Positions 8,801 through 18,022 of a DNA stretch of 64,000 nucleotides are shown piece after piece (the first letter of the stretch is position 1; each line of letters opens with the position of its first letter). The stretch spans positions 744,001 through 808,000 of the forward strand of contig NZ_OY762929.1 in assembly GCF_963666675.1 (NCBI RefSeq), written 5' to 3'. This DNA comes from an uncultured Desulfobacter sp. (GTDB taxonomy: Bacteria; Desulfobacterota; Desulfobacteria; Desulfobacterales; Desulfobacteraceae). Under the pieces are notes generated by a model, which was given only the letters and a program-made list of their open reading frames with translations, made no database searches and was not told where the DNA came from. A program made the position numbers and the translations under genes.

Positions 8801-9047
8801 TGTAGCGGCCTGATTTCATAATCGACCTGGCCTGATTTAATAAAAATTTTCGGCCAGAATTAATCGTTTCTACAGTTCAATCCTGGCCAGCTTTATTCGT
8901 TACTGGGCCAGGATTAAATGTTACTGGCCGGATTTATTTGTTACTGAGCCAGGTTTAAGTGTTCCTACGTTCCGGCTATCCCAAGCTTTAAAATTTCATC
9001 CTGGATCTCGTTTGTTCCAAACGATTTTTAAAAAACGACCTTATTTC
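8801..9047 (+). repeat. Left long inverted repeat of the transposon
   Basis: Identical, in reverse complement, to 24336-24592 except that 10 bp present on the right (24374-24383) are missing here after 9009. The copied segment includes the last 31 codons or so of the ATPase gene, which make no sense on this side. The left end therefore appears to be a transplanted copy of the right end. Confidence 0.93.
8807..8966 (+). promoter_or_regulatory. Array of seven ~20-bp repeats, likely transposase binding sites (left end)
   Basis: Copies of a motif like GGCCAGGATTAAATGTTAC start at about 8807, 8829, 8852, 8885, 8906, 8926 and 8947, mostly 20-23 bp apart. Examples are GGCCAGCTTTATTCGTTAC and GGCCGGATTTATTTGTTAC. 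Repeated end sites of this kind bind TnsB/TniA-type transposases in related elements. The same array is present, inverted, at 24428-24587. Confidence 0.75.
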
Positions 9048-9213
9048 GGGGTAGCGGAAGCGAAGCTGCTCTGAGCGGCAAAGTAATTCTTAATCTGCTA
9101 TTTTTATAGATAATCTTTTAGATTCACTCTGTCTGTTTTTACAGGAGTTTACGGGTTGAAATGACCCAACGAGGCTGAAACCGTAGATTCCTGTTCAAAT
9201 GCTCTCGCTGGTC

Positions 9214-9263
9214 CAGGACGCAAAGTAGGCCCACTTTTTCAAAGGGGCCTACTTTGCGTCCTG
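9214..9263. terminator. Perfect 19-bp hairpin downstream of the cargo genes
   Basis: CAGGACGCAAAGTAGGCCC at 9214-9232 pairs perfectly with 9245-9263 around a 12-nt loop. It lies 48 nt beyond the immunity-like gene's stop, so it probably ends the cargo transcript. There is no strong U-run on the minus strand, so a role as a protein-binding palindrome is also possible. The remaining DNA between 9048 and 9310 shows nothing else. Confidence 0.55.
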
Positions 9264-9310
9264 TCTTATTCGCTCTGCTCAACATGGACTATATCTGATC
9301 CTTGGCTTTG

Positions 9311-9715
9311 CTATTTTTTCAACAGGTATATCTCATCGCTTTCAAATATTTTGCCATCAATAAACGCAACTTCTCTTTTAGACCCGTCATATAGCATCAT
9401 CTGGTTTGGATTATCATTTTCTGAAGGCAATAGACATTTACAATTCGTGACTTTAGAAAAATCAGAAACAAATACATCAAGCCTTGGGATGTTTTTAGCT
9501 ATCTCTCCGAACAAATAAATTGAAAGCATCATAACAAAGCCATCTTTAAACAATGACTTTTGACAAACTACACTCATCGTATTGGCATCTGGGAAATCCT
9601 CGTAGTCATCAATAACCTTAATTTTATCAATAGGAATATTTAGTAGCTTTTGAAAAGCTTCACCCAATTGCTCATTTGGAATTAAATTCTCTACAATTAT
9701 ATCAGCCCAAATCAT
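9311..9715 (-). CDS. Putative immunity protein paired with the RHS protein
   Basis: A 134-aa acidic protein with no signal peptide (starts MIWADIIVENLIPNEQLGEAF). I chose the ATG at 9715 because it overlaps the RHS stop as ATGA, the common arrangement for coupled toxin and immunity genes; an upstream TTG at 9730 is possible. I recognise no family. The size, the cytoplasmic prediction and the place directly after the variable C-terminus of an RHS protein are what support the immunity call. Confidence 0.6.
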   Translation of the reverse strand: MIWADIIVENLIPNEQLGEAFQKLLNIPIDKIKVIDDYEDFPDANTMSVVCQKSLFKDGFVMMLSIYLFGEIAKNIPRLDVFVSDFSKVTNCKCLLPSENDNPNQMMLYDGSKREVAFIDGKIFESDEIYLLKK

Positions 9716-12700
9716 TGCGATGCCCCCCAAGCCTTTAAGGCAGCTTTAACAGCGTCATCGCTTAGCCCCATATTATTTATGATTTGATTTGCTTTAGAGG
9801 TATTGCCAAATTTGTTTAAAACGCCTAAAGCCTTGAATGCCGCTCTATCTAATTGATGAAATCCAGCTCCTGAAACTGGATATAAAGTGCCGTCGTGCAT
9901 TCCATATGTCCGACCTTTGACAACAAATTTATCTCCAATTTTTTGAGCCAATCCCTTGTTGATAGCTGCAACATCAGATGCGACATCTACCCCAGGCTCA
10001 ATTACTGTATTTAAATTCTTAGCGACTGTCTTTTGATTTACGCTGGTTAAAGTATGTCTTCCTGCGGGGCCTTTAAAATTGAATACGTCAATTACATCAT
10101 CGATATACTTTGAAACATCATTAAGTGAATCTAAATACTTTGCAGCCTTAAGCCCTGCAAGAGTTAATACTCCCTCAACAGCAAGTTCTACCTTGTTTTC
10201 AGGAGCACCTTCAACGATTGCTAAGCCTACTGAATCAATAGCAGCTGCGACATAATACCCCTGCTCATAATTCTCCAGTCCTCGATCAGCGAGATAATCC
10301 GAAATCCCACCCTTTATTGATGCTAATGTTGGATCAATACTGTCCCAAGCATCCCTCGCCATCAATCCATCAGGATCAGTGTACCGTAGCGGGTTATTTA
10401 GGACGTATGTATAAAGGTTCAGCCCGTCTACGTATCCTGCCGGATCTCGTTGCATGAACCGGCCAAGGCTTGCCGAATACATCCGGTTCCGATAATACCA
10501 GAGGCCGGAATCATTATCCCACCGTCTGCCGGTGTAACCGAAGGGATTACCGATGGTGCTGCCGGTGGTTGTGATATCCGTCCCCTGGTCATCGGAGATC
10601 ATCATCAAGCCGAACGGATTGTAATTATAGGATTCGACCAATGCGGCACCGGCATCAAGAATGGCTTTGACGCTGTGTTGGCTGTCTTTCAGATAATAAT
10701 AATCCTGACCATTTACCTCGACCAAGACCGGATCATCCAGGGTATCCGCATAAATGAAAATTCTTTCCAGACTGCTGGCGGTGTATTCTTCAATAACACT
10801 CTGGCTGTCATAAACAAATGTCGTCACTACTGTTCCGACGGTCCGGGTTACCCGGCGGTTAAGGGCGTCATAGGTATAAGATGCCAGTACCGCGCCGTCC
10901 GATGAAACTTGGGTCAGACGGTTGGCCCAGTCGTAGGTATAATCATTGGTCCCGTCAAAGGTCATATTTCCGCGGTCGTCATAACTGACCACTGTACTGT
11001 CAATGGTGTTATACTCGTTATCGGAGGTTACGGTGCGGGGTTCAGAAAGGCCGTTTTGATCTGTATATTTCCAATTGCCGTTTAAATCATACTGCCAGGC
11101 GGCATAGCCGACACTGTTCCTGTACTGGCCGGTGAGCCGGTCATGGTGATCATATCCAAAAGCTTCGGTCAAGAATGTGCCTTTAAATTCGGTGTTTCTG
11201 GTGGCAACGTTGCTCTGGCCGTCATAGCTCTTGTCTACTCTGAAGAGTTCATTGGTACCGGGGGTGCTGTAAGCTCGATACATTTCCCGGCCCCGGTTGT
11301 CATACTCAACGGAAAGTGTTGTGTTATTGCCGTAAACTCCGAATATCAACTGCCTGTTTCGGTCGTATTCCAGACGGGCTATTTGATCGACCCCGTCGTA
11401 GACGGCGGACAGATTGTTGTTGCCGTCGTAATTTTTCTGAACGGTTTTGCCGGATGGATAAGAGAGGGTTTCTTTATTGCCGTTATTATCATACTGACTT
11501 GTCACAAGATAAGCACTATCCTGGAGTTCCGTTTCCAGGCGGTCAAAATCATCATATGAAAAAATCACCAAATGCGTGGCCGCGCCCTGGTTAAAATCTT
11601 CGGCCAATTTCAGCCGTGACAAGGTGTCGTATTCGAACTGCTGCTGCAGAACCGACCCTGATCCCAGCCGAACTTCAATCTTTCGGTCCAGATCGTCATA
11701 AACAAATGTAACCAGAGAACTGTCCTGGCGGGTGATGGTTTCGATATTTCCGTTGCCATCATAGGTGAATTGTTGGAAACTCCCGTCCGCATCAGCTTCC
11801 TTTATTTTCCGGTTCAGGACATCATATTCATAGGTGAGCGTGTTTTCCAGCGGATTGAGAACGGAGAGCAGATTTCCGTTTTCATCATAGCTGAAGGTTG
11901 ATGTTGCAGCTTCGCCGGTTATGCCTGCAGCGCTTGTGCGGGAGTCCAGCCTGCCGACAAGGTCATAGGTATATTGGGTGATATCTCCGTTAAAATTGAC
12001 CTCCCGGATCAGCCTGCCCCGACTGTCATAGGCAAACTCTTTCCGGTCATCCCCCTGGACCATCAAAATCAGGCGGTTAAGATTGTCGTAACCTTTTATG
12101 GTCAGCTCACCTTCGGGCATTTGTTCAAGGATAACGTTGCCTGCGACGTCATATTCCCAATAATACTCGATCATGCCGTCGGCCTGGGTTTGGGCGATCT
12201 TTCTTCCGAGAGTGTCATAAAAATATTTGGTGATATTGCCGTTGGGGTCGGTGGTCTGAACCAGTTGTCTTCCGGCGTTGTATTCAAAACCGTAGGATTG
12301 GGGCGTTTCCGTGTACTGGCCTTCAATGCGGGTGGTCATAAGGCCCCGGTCATCATAAACAAACTGAGTTTTCAGGGCGCGGGTTTCTGTGTCGCTGACT
12401 TTCAGGCTGCGGATCTCAAATATCCTGCGGTTATTTTCGTCATATTCGTACTCGGTAATGACGGGTTCGGAGCTTGACGGGGCAATGGTAGTTCCCAGCA
12501 GATTACCGTGGACATCATACCGGTGCTGGGTTTCGATGCCTCTGGCGTTGGTCGTAGCAAGCACTCTGCCGGTTTCATCAAACTCGGTTTCCGTAGTATT
12601 GCCCAGTGCGTCAATCGTCCTGAACATTCGTCCGGCCTGATCGTATTGAAACGTGGTGCTGTTGCCCCTGGCGTCGGTGTGCAGTATCAGGTTGGAGACC

Positions 12701-15700
12701 TCGTCGTATTCGAAATACTGTAGGTTGCCCAGTTCATCCTCGGTGCCGATCTTGCGGTTTACGGCATCGTAATAGGTCCGGGTAACGGTTTTATCGGGAT
12801 AGGTGGTGGAAATCTGGTTGCCGTTGGGATCATACCCAAAGGTAGAGGTCTCTCCTGCAGCATCCACCAGTTTGATTTTCTGGCGGTTCAGATCATAAGA
12901 ATACCGGGTGAGCCTTCCCAGGGGATCGGTTTCTTTGACGATGTTGCCGACCGTATCATATTCCCAGACGGTTTCAACCAGGTCTGTATCTAAACCCTGT
13001 GTTTGTGATATTTTTCGGCCCGCCGCATCATAGACAAGGACCGTAACATCCCCCAGGGGATCGATTATATGGGTTAAAAGGTTGCGTTCATCATAATGAA
13101 ATAATGTTTCTTCCAGCAACTCGTTGCCGGTGTCGTAGTGTTGCTCGGCGGTTTTATTGCCGTTGCCGTCGTATACAAATGTCTGGCGGTCGCCCAGGGG
13201 ATTGATGATTCCGGTCAGGTTCCCCAATGCATCATAGCGGTAGGCTGTTGCCTGAGGATCTGATGAATTGTATCCGTCTGTTTTTTGGAACAGGTGACCG
13301 AGTTGGTCGTATTCGTAAAATACGGTGATATCCTCGTGGTCGGCATCCGTGATGTCCGTGGTTTCCGATTCAAGTTTACCGTCATCATAGTAGGTGTAGG
13401 TTTTTCGGATGACGCTGGTGTCTGAGTCTTCCAGGCCGCAGGGGATGGTTTCTTCGATCAGCCGGTTGGCTGCGTCGTAGGTATAGGTGCTGGTGTGGCC
13501 CAAGGCATCGGTGACGGCGGTTTTATTGCCGTTGCCGTCGTATTGGTATTGGGTGATATTACCCAGGGCGTCGGTGGTTTGGGCCAGCCTGCCCATGGGA
13601 TCGTACGTGTACGAGGTGGTGTTCCCGTTTTTATCGGTCCTGGAGGTCAGTTTACCGATGGCGTCATAGGTGAACAGTTCGGACTGAGAAAGCGGATCAA
13701 TGGCCTCCTTTATCTGGGCGCCGGCGACCACATCCCTGGCCTTGTAATATTTCAGTTCTTTGACGGCCCCGTTTGGAAGCGTCGTTTTAACCAGTTTGCC
13801 GTCGGTGTTGTATTCGTATGTTGTGGTCTGGCTTAACGGATCTGTTTCTTTGGTTTTCTGACCAACGGCATTGTATTCAAATGTGGTGGTCAGGTCGGTG
13901 CCGCCGACCGTTACTGTCTTTGATTTCAGCAGGTCCGGAGGCTGGTTTTCCGTGTTACCGGACGGGTAATAATCAAAGCTTGTCTGATGCCCGTTTTTAT
14001 CTGTTTTGGACAGCAGGTGAAGAGCATCCGTATCATAGGCAAATATCTCAGAGTTGCCCCTGGCGTCTGTTATCTGAGTGATATTGCCGTAATCGTCATA
14101 GACATAGGCCGTTTCAAACCCGTCTGTGGGCAGGCCTTCCACGATCTGTCCGTCATCGCTAAATTTATATCCGGGTGCCTGAATTTTTTTGTGAAGGTTG
14201 CCGTCCGTGTAGTATTCAAATGCTGAGATCCGATCCACAGGATCTTTGCTTTGAGTCACGGAATACGGGTTATTCGTGTCATCGTACTGGTATCGCCAGG
14301 TGTGGCCCATGGCATCGGTCTTGACATAAAGCTTGCGCTGTTTTTCATAAGCGTCCTGATCATCAGCAGAAGTACCGTCAGGATAATACTGGAACTCAGT
14401 CGTGTATCCGTTGCCATCTGTATGGTGGGTTTTGTTGTGATGGCCATCATAAACCATGGTCTCCATGGTGCCGTCTTCATTGGCTATCCGAATTACATCA
14501 TTGGATTCATTGAAGAATACCTTTCGGTAGTATCCTTCCTCGTTCCAGGTTTCTGCATACCGGTTCAGGCGGCTGTACATGAAGTTGAAGGTTTCGCCTT
14601 TGGCATTGGTGTGGTAGGCCACCTGGTCATTCTTGTAGTACCCGATTTCAAGGGTATCACCCCCAGGCATGGTGTACAGGATCATGTTGTGATCCAGGTA
14701 TACGTTATCCTGGTCGCTCAGGTATTGGTATTTTGTGGCGCTATTGCTGCCGTCTTCGGGGTCAATCTCATAATCCAGGCCCTGGAACTCAATCAGGTCA
14801 TCCCCAAGGCCATCCCCTGTAGTCTCGTTATCACTGTAAAGATAAGAACATGAAAGACCGGTATCCGCCTCACCGGTTTTGCCGGTAACAGTGGTCACTT
14901 TGCCGCTGGTATTGTAGGTGAATGCCAGAAACCTGCCCAGTTCATCTGTAATTTTGGAGATTTCGGTCGGATGGTCGGTATCTGCATACTCATACAACAG
15001 AGTATTGCCGAACCGGTCTTCTTTTTTGATCAAATACCCCTGGTCAGAAAAATATGATTTCTGCATAGTCAGGTTCTGGGTAATGATGTATTGTCCTGCT
15101 TCCATCGTAAGGATGAATTGAGATCCGGCAGGGTAGGTGTATGTGCCGTCCCCGTTGGATGTGATCTCAAAAGCATCGGCTTCGTTGTTATAATATTTAA
15201 CATCCCCTCCGGTCAGAGGCATGATGCGTTCTGCATGGTTCCAGGTCCAGCCGTAACCGAAAGGACCGTTGTAGATGGTCTGGCTTCTGTATTTACGGAT
15301 GACGGACAGGTCAAAACCTCTGGATTTGACGGTTATGTCCGGCTTTTCTTCGGCATAGAATTCTCCGGTCACCATATCGACCGGATCGCCTATAAACGTC
15401 TTGGCGGCGTTGATGGTTTCGCTGGTTTTTTGAATGATTGTAGAGATGCTGTTTGTTTCATCAGTTTCAAGGGCGTATTTGCCCAGCCAGTCGGTCTGGG
15501 TTGTATCACTTAGGATGTCTGTATATAGTGAAATATCGCCCGTATCGACATAGGTCTCGTTTGTCTCCGTGTTTGGTGAAGACGAGCCCCCGTTGTACAT
15601 GCCGAACGCATAGGTGTCTCCATACCCTTCTGCCCCATAAACAATCCTGACGCTCCCGCTCAATTCCTCATATTCAATTTCCTGCACCGGGATCACAACT

Positions 15701-17967
15701 TTGGCACCATTATTAAGTTCGGATACGATTGATAGAATGGTGGAATATCCAAGATGACCTTCTGTTTGGTCGTCCAGATCCTCAATATATTCAGTTCTTG
15801 TAAATGTTAAATCATCTATAATAACAGGTCCGCTGCTTGAAATGATGTTTATCCTGTTCGCCGCTGGGAAATTTAAAGTGACAACCCGAGGAGTTGTGTA
15901 TAAATTCTTCAAGGATGCTGTATAAAACGCACTACTTGCCCCCTCTTTGTATAATTCAAAGGTTATGTTGATATATTCATCGTTTGCAGCAGTCATTCTC
16001 ATGCTTGTCAAATTGAATTTTGTTCCTCTAAGAATAACACCGGAGGAACAATAAACGCCGTGGGTTCCGGTAACCGCGCCATTAACCACACCGACACATT
16101 GATTTGTTGAATCAATCCTTTGCATATTTGCCCAGTCAAAGCTGCCATATACGCTTTCGACGGAATCATATTCATTTAAAGCTGGGATGCTTTCAAAATT
16201 CAGGGTAACAGGCTGAGTATCTTCAACGATATCATCCTTAGTCAGTGTCACCACATAGTTGTCTGATGCTCCTTTGTCGAATTCTTCATTGACAACCATA
16301 ATTCCCCGAATCGTGCTGGCACCAGGGGTGTCCATCCAGTCCTCAAATATTTTGCCCTCATCATAAGAGGCCCCGAACATATACAGCCGCCGACATAGTT
16401 CGTTTAAGGAGTCATTCCATTCGTTATTTTGCTCTGTGATTATTTGAAACCCCTTATCCCATTTGCGTAGGCCGCTATAGGTCTGTTGGTCAATATTCCA
16501 TTGGGGGTGATAGTAAAACTTTGACTCAGGAGCAGTTTCTATCGGATTGTCAGTAGAATTTGGCTTTGTAAAAATAAATGTTGGAGCCAGGCCCCAACTG
16601 ATTTTACTATAAAGAAGATCTGCTGTCCTTTCAGCATTCTCATACAGCCGGGTTAAATATGTATCTACCAGAATACCGCCCATCAATCTGAGGTATTTTT
16701 CATGTTTGGATGTGTCGAGAACCAAACTCATATCCACGGACTGAAGCTCTTTTTTCATTTTTTCGACGGTTTTAACAGACGCTGCAAGAGGATCAAATCC
16801 CATCTGGATAAAAGTGCCAGCTATTCGGTCTGGACGCTTTTTGGCATCTTTACCCCTTACCTGGAAAGTCAAAGAAAAGTATTTTCCGGCATCTATTGAC
16901 GGATCAGAATCCTCGCCACCACACACTTCCTCGTCATCTAATTTTAGGACCGGCTTCATTGTTGAGCCGGATATTTTCCAGTCCAAATAGAATGTCTTAC
17001 CCACAATTTTAGGCAGAAAAACTCTGTAAGTCAGTAAATTCCCACCGCTGCTTTTATCTATCGATAAATCAATGTATTGTCTGTTAGTATCTAAAACTTC
17101 AGAATAATCAGTGCTTGGAGTTCGACGTATATTGACTGGATAGGAGCGGGGAAGAATTGACCCTGTATTCTTGTCAAAAATTTCTTTGAAAGGAATATCT
17201 TTTAACGATTTCCCCGGGTCGTTTGAGTATAAATAATTTTGTAATTTTTGTTCATATTCTTCTAAGGCGGATTCATATTTTACTTTTGACAGATATTGAT
17301 CAAAATTAAAGTTTAATTCAGAGTCCGGGTCAGAATCTAACTGCCCGGTTGTTGATCCGTCCTGATTTAAAGGGAAAAGGTCTTTTCCTTCAACAAGGTC
17401 TGCTTTTTTCATCCAGGGGACAAGAGTAACCCAACCTTTTTGGCCGCCTTCAGCAAGGCCATATGGATTATCCAAATCCAGCCATGCAATAACATAAACA
17501 CGATCAATGTCTGTGCCTGAGCTTGAAGGAGAATGATGAACATATCTTGCATGGATACCTGATATTCTCAACAGTGCAATCAGTAAAGAAGACTGATCCC
17601 AGGTATTGCCAATACGATTTAAATATGCCCCCCTGGCTCCCAGTCTTGAATGATTGTAAAAGTAATATCCGCCATTATCATAAAGGAATTGTGGGAAGTA
17701 AACATTCTCGTGAACCCAATTATAAATTTTAACCGGATCATTACCCAGACTTTCGGCAAGGGCCACAAGCTCATCGCTATCATCAGGAATATCATTTCCG
17801 GGATTTTCCGGATCATCTTTCATCGCCCATTCGCATTCCATGGTCTGGGCCAGGTCATCGTCCGTGGGGGGATCAAAACTTGCAGAAACAGGTAATATGT
17901 ATAATGCTGTAGTCAATAACGCCAAAATGACGGCTTTAAAGATTCGCACACTTCTTGAATATTTCAT
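9712..17967 (-). CDS. Giant secreted RHS/YD-repeat protein with variable C-terminal domain
   Basis: A 2751-aa protein. The start at 17967 has AGGGGAA upstream and gives a Sec signal peptide (MKYSRSVRIFKAVILALLTT...VSA). Near residues 50-130 is a transglutaminase-like fold (IYNWVHENVYFPQF...GNTWDQSSLLIALLRISGIHARYV) in which the usual catalytic Cys position reads Trp. A DUF6531-type block follows (DPVDMVTGEFYAEEKPDITV). Then come about 1500 residues of YD repeats and the RHS core ending LGRFMQRDP...NPLRYTDPDGL. The last 215 residues or so are unrelated to the core and end with a domain containing RTYGMHDGTLYPVSGAG. That layout is typical of polymorphic toxins. The activity of the tip is unknown. 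Confidence 0.85.
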   Translation of the reverse strand: MKYSRSVRIFKAVILALLTTALYILPVSASFDPPTDDDLAQTMECEWAMKDDPENPGNDIPDDSDELVALAESLGNDPVKIYNWVHENVYFPQFLYDNGGYYFYNHSRLGARGAYLNRIGNTWDQSSLLIALLRISGIHARYVHHSPSSSGTDIDRVYVIAWLDLDNPYGLAEGGQKGWVTLVPWMKKADLVEGKDLFPLNQDGSTTGQLDSDPDSELNFNFDQYLSKVKYESALEEYEQKLQNYLYSNDPGKSLKDIPFKEIFDKNTGSILPRSYPVNIRRTPSTDYSEVLDTNRQYIDLSIDKSSGGNLLTYRVFLPKIVGKTFYLDWKISGSTMKPVLKLDDEEVCGGEDSDPSIDAGKYFSLTFQVRGKDAKKRPDRIAGTFIQMGFDPLAASVKTVEKMKKELQSVDMSLVLDTSKHEKYLRLMGGILVDTYLTRLYENAERTADLLYSKISWGLAPTFIFTKPNSTDNPIETAPESKFYYHPQWNIDQQTYSGLRKWDKGFQIITEQNNEWNDSLNELCRRLYMFGASYDEGKIFEDWMDTPGASTIRGIMVVNEEFDKGASDNYVVTLTKDDIVEDTQPVTLNFESIPALNEYDSVESVYGSFDWANMQRIDSTNQCVGVVNGAVTGTHGVYCSSGVILRGTKFNLTSMRMTAANDEYINITFELYKEGASSAFYTASLKNLYTTPRVVTLNFPAANRINIISSSGPVIIDDLTFTRTEYIEDLDDQTEGHLGYSTILSIVSELNNGAKVVIPVQEIEYEELSGSVRIVYGAEGYGDTYAFGMYNGGSSSPNTETNETYVDTGDISLYTDILSDTTQTDWLGKYALETDETNSISTIIQKTSETINAAKTFIGDPVDMVTGEFYAEEKPDITVKSRGFDLSVIRKYRSQTIYNGPFGYGWTWNHAERIMPLTGGDVKYYNNEADAFEITSNGDGTYTYPAGSQFILTMEAGQYIITQNLTMQKSYFSDQGYLIKKEDRFGNTLLYEYADTDHPTEISKITDELGRFLAFTYNTSGKVTTVTGKTGEADTGLSCSYLYSDNETTGDGLGDDLIEFQGLDYEIDPEDGSNSATKYQYLSDQDNVYLDHNMILYTMPGGDTLEIGYYKNDQVAYHTNAKGETFNFMYSRLNRYAETWNEEGYYRKVFFNESNDVIRIANEDGTMETMVYDGHHNKTHHTDGNGYTTEFQYYPDGTSADDQDAYEKQRKLYVKTDAMGHTWRYQYDDTNNPYSVTQSKDPVDRISAFEYYTDGNLHKKIQAPGYKFSDDGQIVEGLPTDGFETAYVYDDYGNITQITDARGNSEIFAYDTDALHLLSKTDKNGHQTSFDYYPSGNTENQPPDLLKSKTVTVGGTDLTTTFEYNAVGQKTKETDPLSQTTTYEYNTDGKLVKTTLPNGAVKELKYYKARDVVAGAQIKEAIDPLSQSELFTYDAIGKLTSRTDKNGNTTSYTYDPMGRLAQTTDALGNITQYQYDGNGNKTAVTDALGHTSTYTYDAANRLIEETIPCGLEDSDTSVIRKTYTYYDDGKLESETTDITDADHEDITVFYEYDQLGHLFQKTDGYNSSDPQATAYRYDALGNLTGIINPLGDRQTFVYDGNGNKTAEQHYDTGNELLEETLFHYDERNLLTHIIDPLGDVTVLVYDAAGRKISQTQGLDTDLVETVWEYDTVGNIVKETDPLGRLTRYSYDLNRQKIKLVDAAGETSTFGYDPNGNQISTTYPDKTVTRTYYDAVNRKIGTEDELGNLQYFEYDEVSNLILHTDARGNSTTFQYDQAGRMFRTIDALGNTTETEFDETGRVLATTNARGIETQHRYDVHGNLLGTTIAPSSSEPVITEYEYDENNRRIFEIRSLKVSDTETRALKTQFVYDDRGLMTTRIEGQYTETPQSYGFEYNAGRQLVQTTDPNGNITKYFYDTLGRKIAQTQADGMIEYYWEYDVAGNVILEQMPEGELTIKGYDNLNRLILMVQGDDRKEFAYDSRGRLIREVNFNGDITQYTYDLVGRLDSRTSAAGITGEAATSTFSYDENGNLLSVLNPLENTLTYEYDVLNRKIKEADADGSFQQFTYDGNGNIETITRQDSSLVTFVYDDLDRKIEVRLGSGSVLQQQFEYDTLSRLKLAEDFNQGAATHLVIFSYDDFDRLETELQDSAYLVTSQYDNNGNKETLSYPSGKTVQKNYDGNNNLSAVYDGVDQIARLEYDRNRQLIFGVYGNNTTLSVEYDNRGREMYRAYSTPGTNELFRVDKSYDGQSNVATRNTEFKGTFLTEAFGYDHHDRLTGQYRNSVGYAAWQYDLNGNWKYTDQNGLSEPRTVTSDNEYNTIDSTVVSYDDRGNMTFDGTNDYTYDWANRLTQVSSDGAVLASYTYDALNRRVTRTVGTVVTTFVYDSQSVIEEYTASSLERIFIYADTLDDPVLVEVNGQDYYYLKDSQHSVKAILDAGAALVESYNYNPFGLMMISDDQGTDITTTGSTIGNPFGYTGRRWDNDSGLWYYRNRMYSASLGRFMQRDPAGYVDGLNLYTYVLNNPLRYTDPDGLMARDAWDSIDPTLASIKGGISDYLADRGLENYEQGYYVAAAIDSVGLAIVEGAPENKVELAVEGVLTLAGLKAAKYLDSLNDVSKYIDDVIDVFNFKGPAGRHTLTSVNQKTVAKNLNTVIEPGVDVASDVAAINKGLAQKIGDKFVVKGRTYGMHDGTLYPVSGAGFHQLDRAAFKALGVLNKFGNTSKANQIINNMGLSDDAVKAALKAWGASQ

Positions 17968-18022
17968 CTTATTCCCCTTTTGTATCAGAAATTTTTTACA
18001 GCTCATTTCAAAGTGATCTGGT

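Noticed and set aside
8807..8966. The spaced repeats at the transposon end as a CRISPR array
   Set aside because: Repeats are degenerate, spacers are absent or only a few bases, there are no cas genes, and the array is mirrored at the other end.
10450..17895. Long open frames on the plus strand opposite the RHS gene
   Set aside because: They mirror the repetitive YD-repeat codons, have no ribosome binding sites and no recognisable domains; the minus-strand gene explains the sequence.
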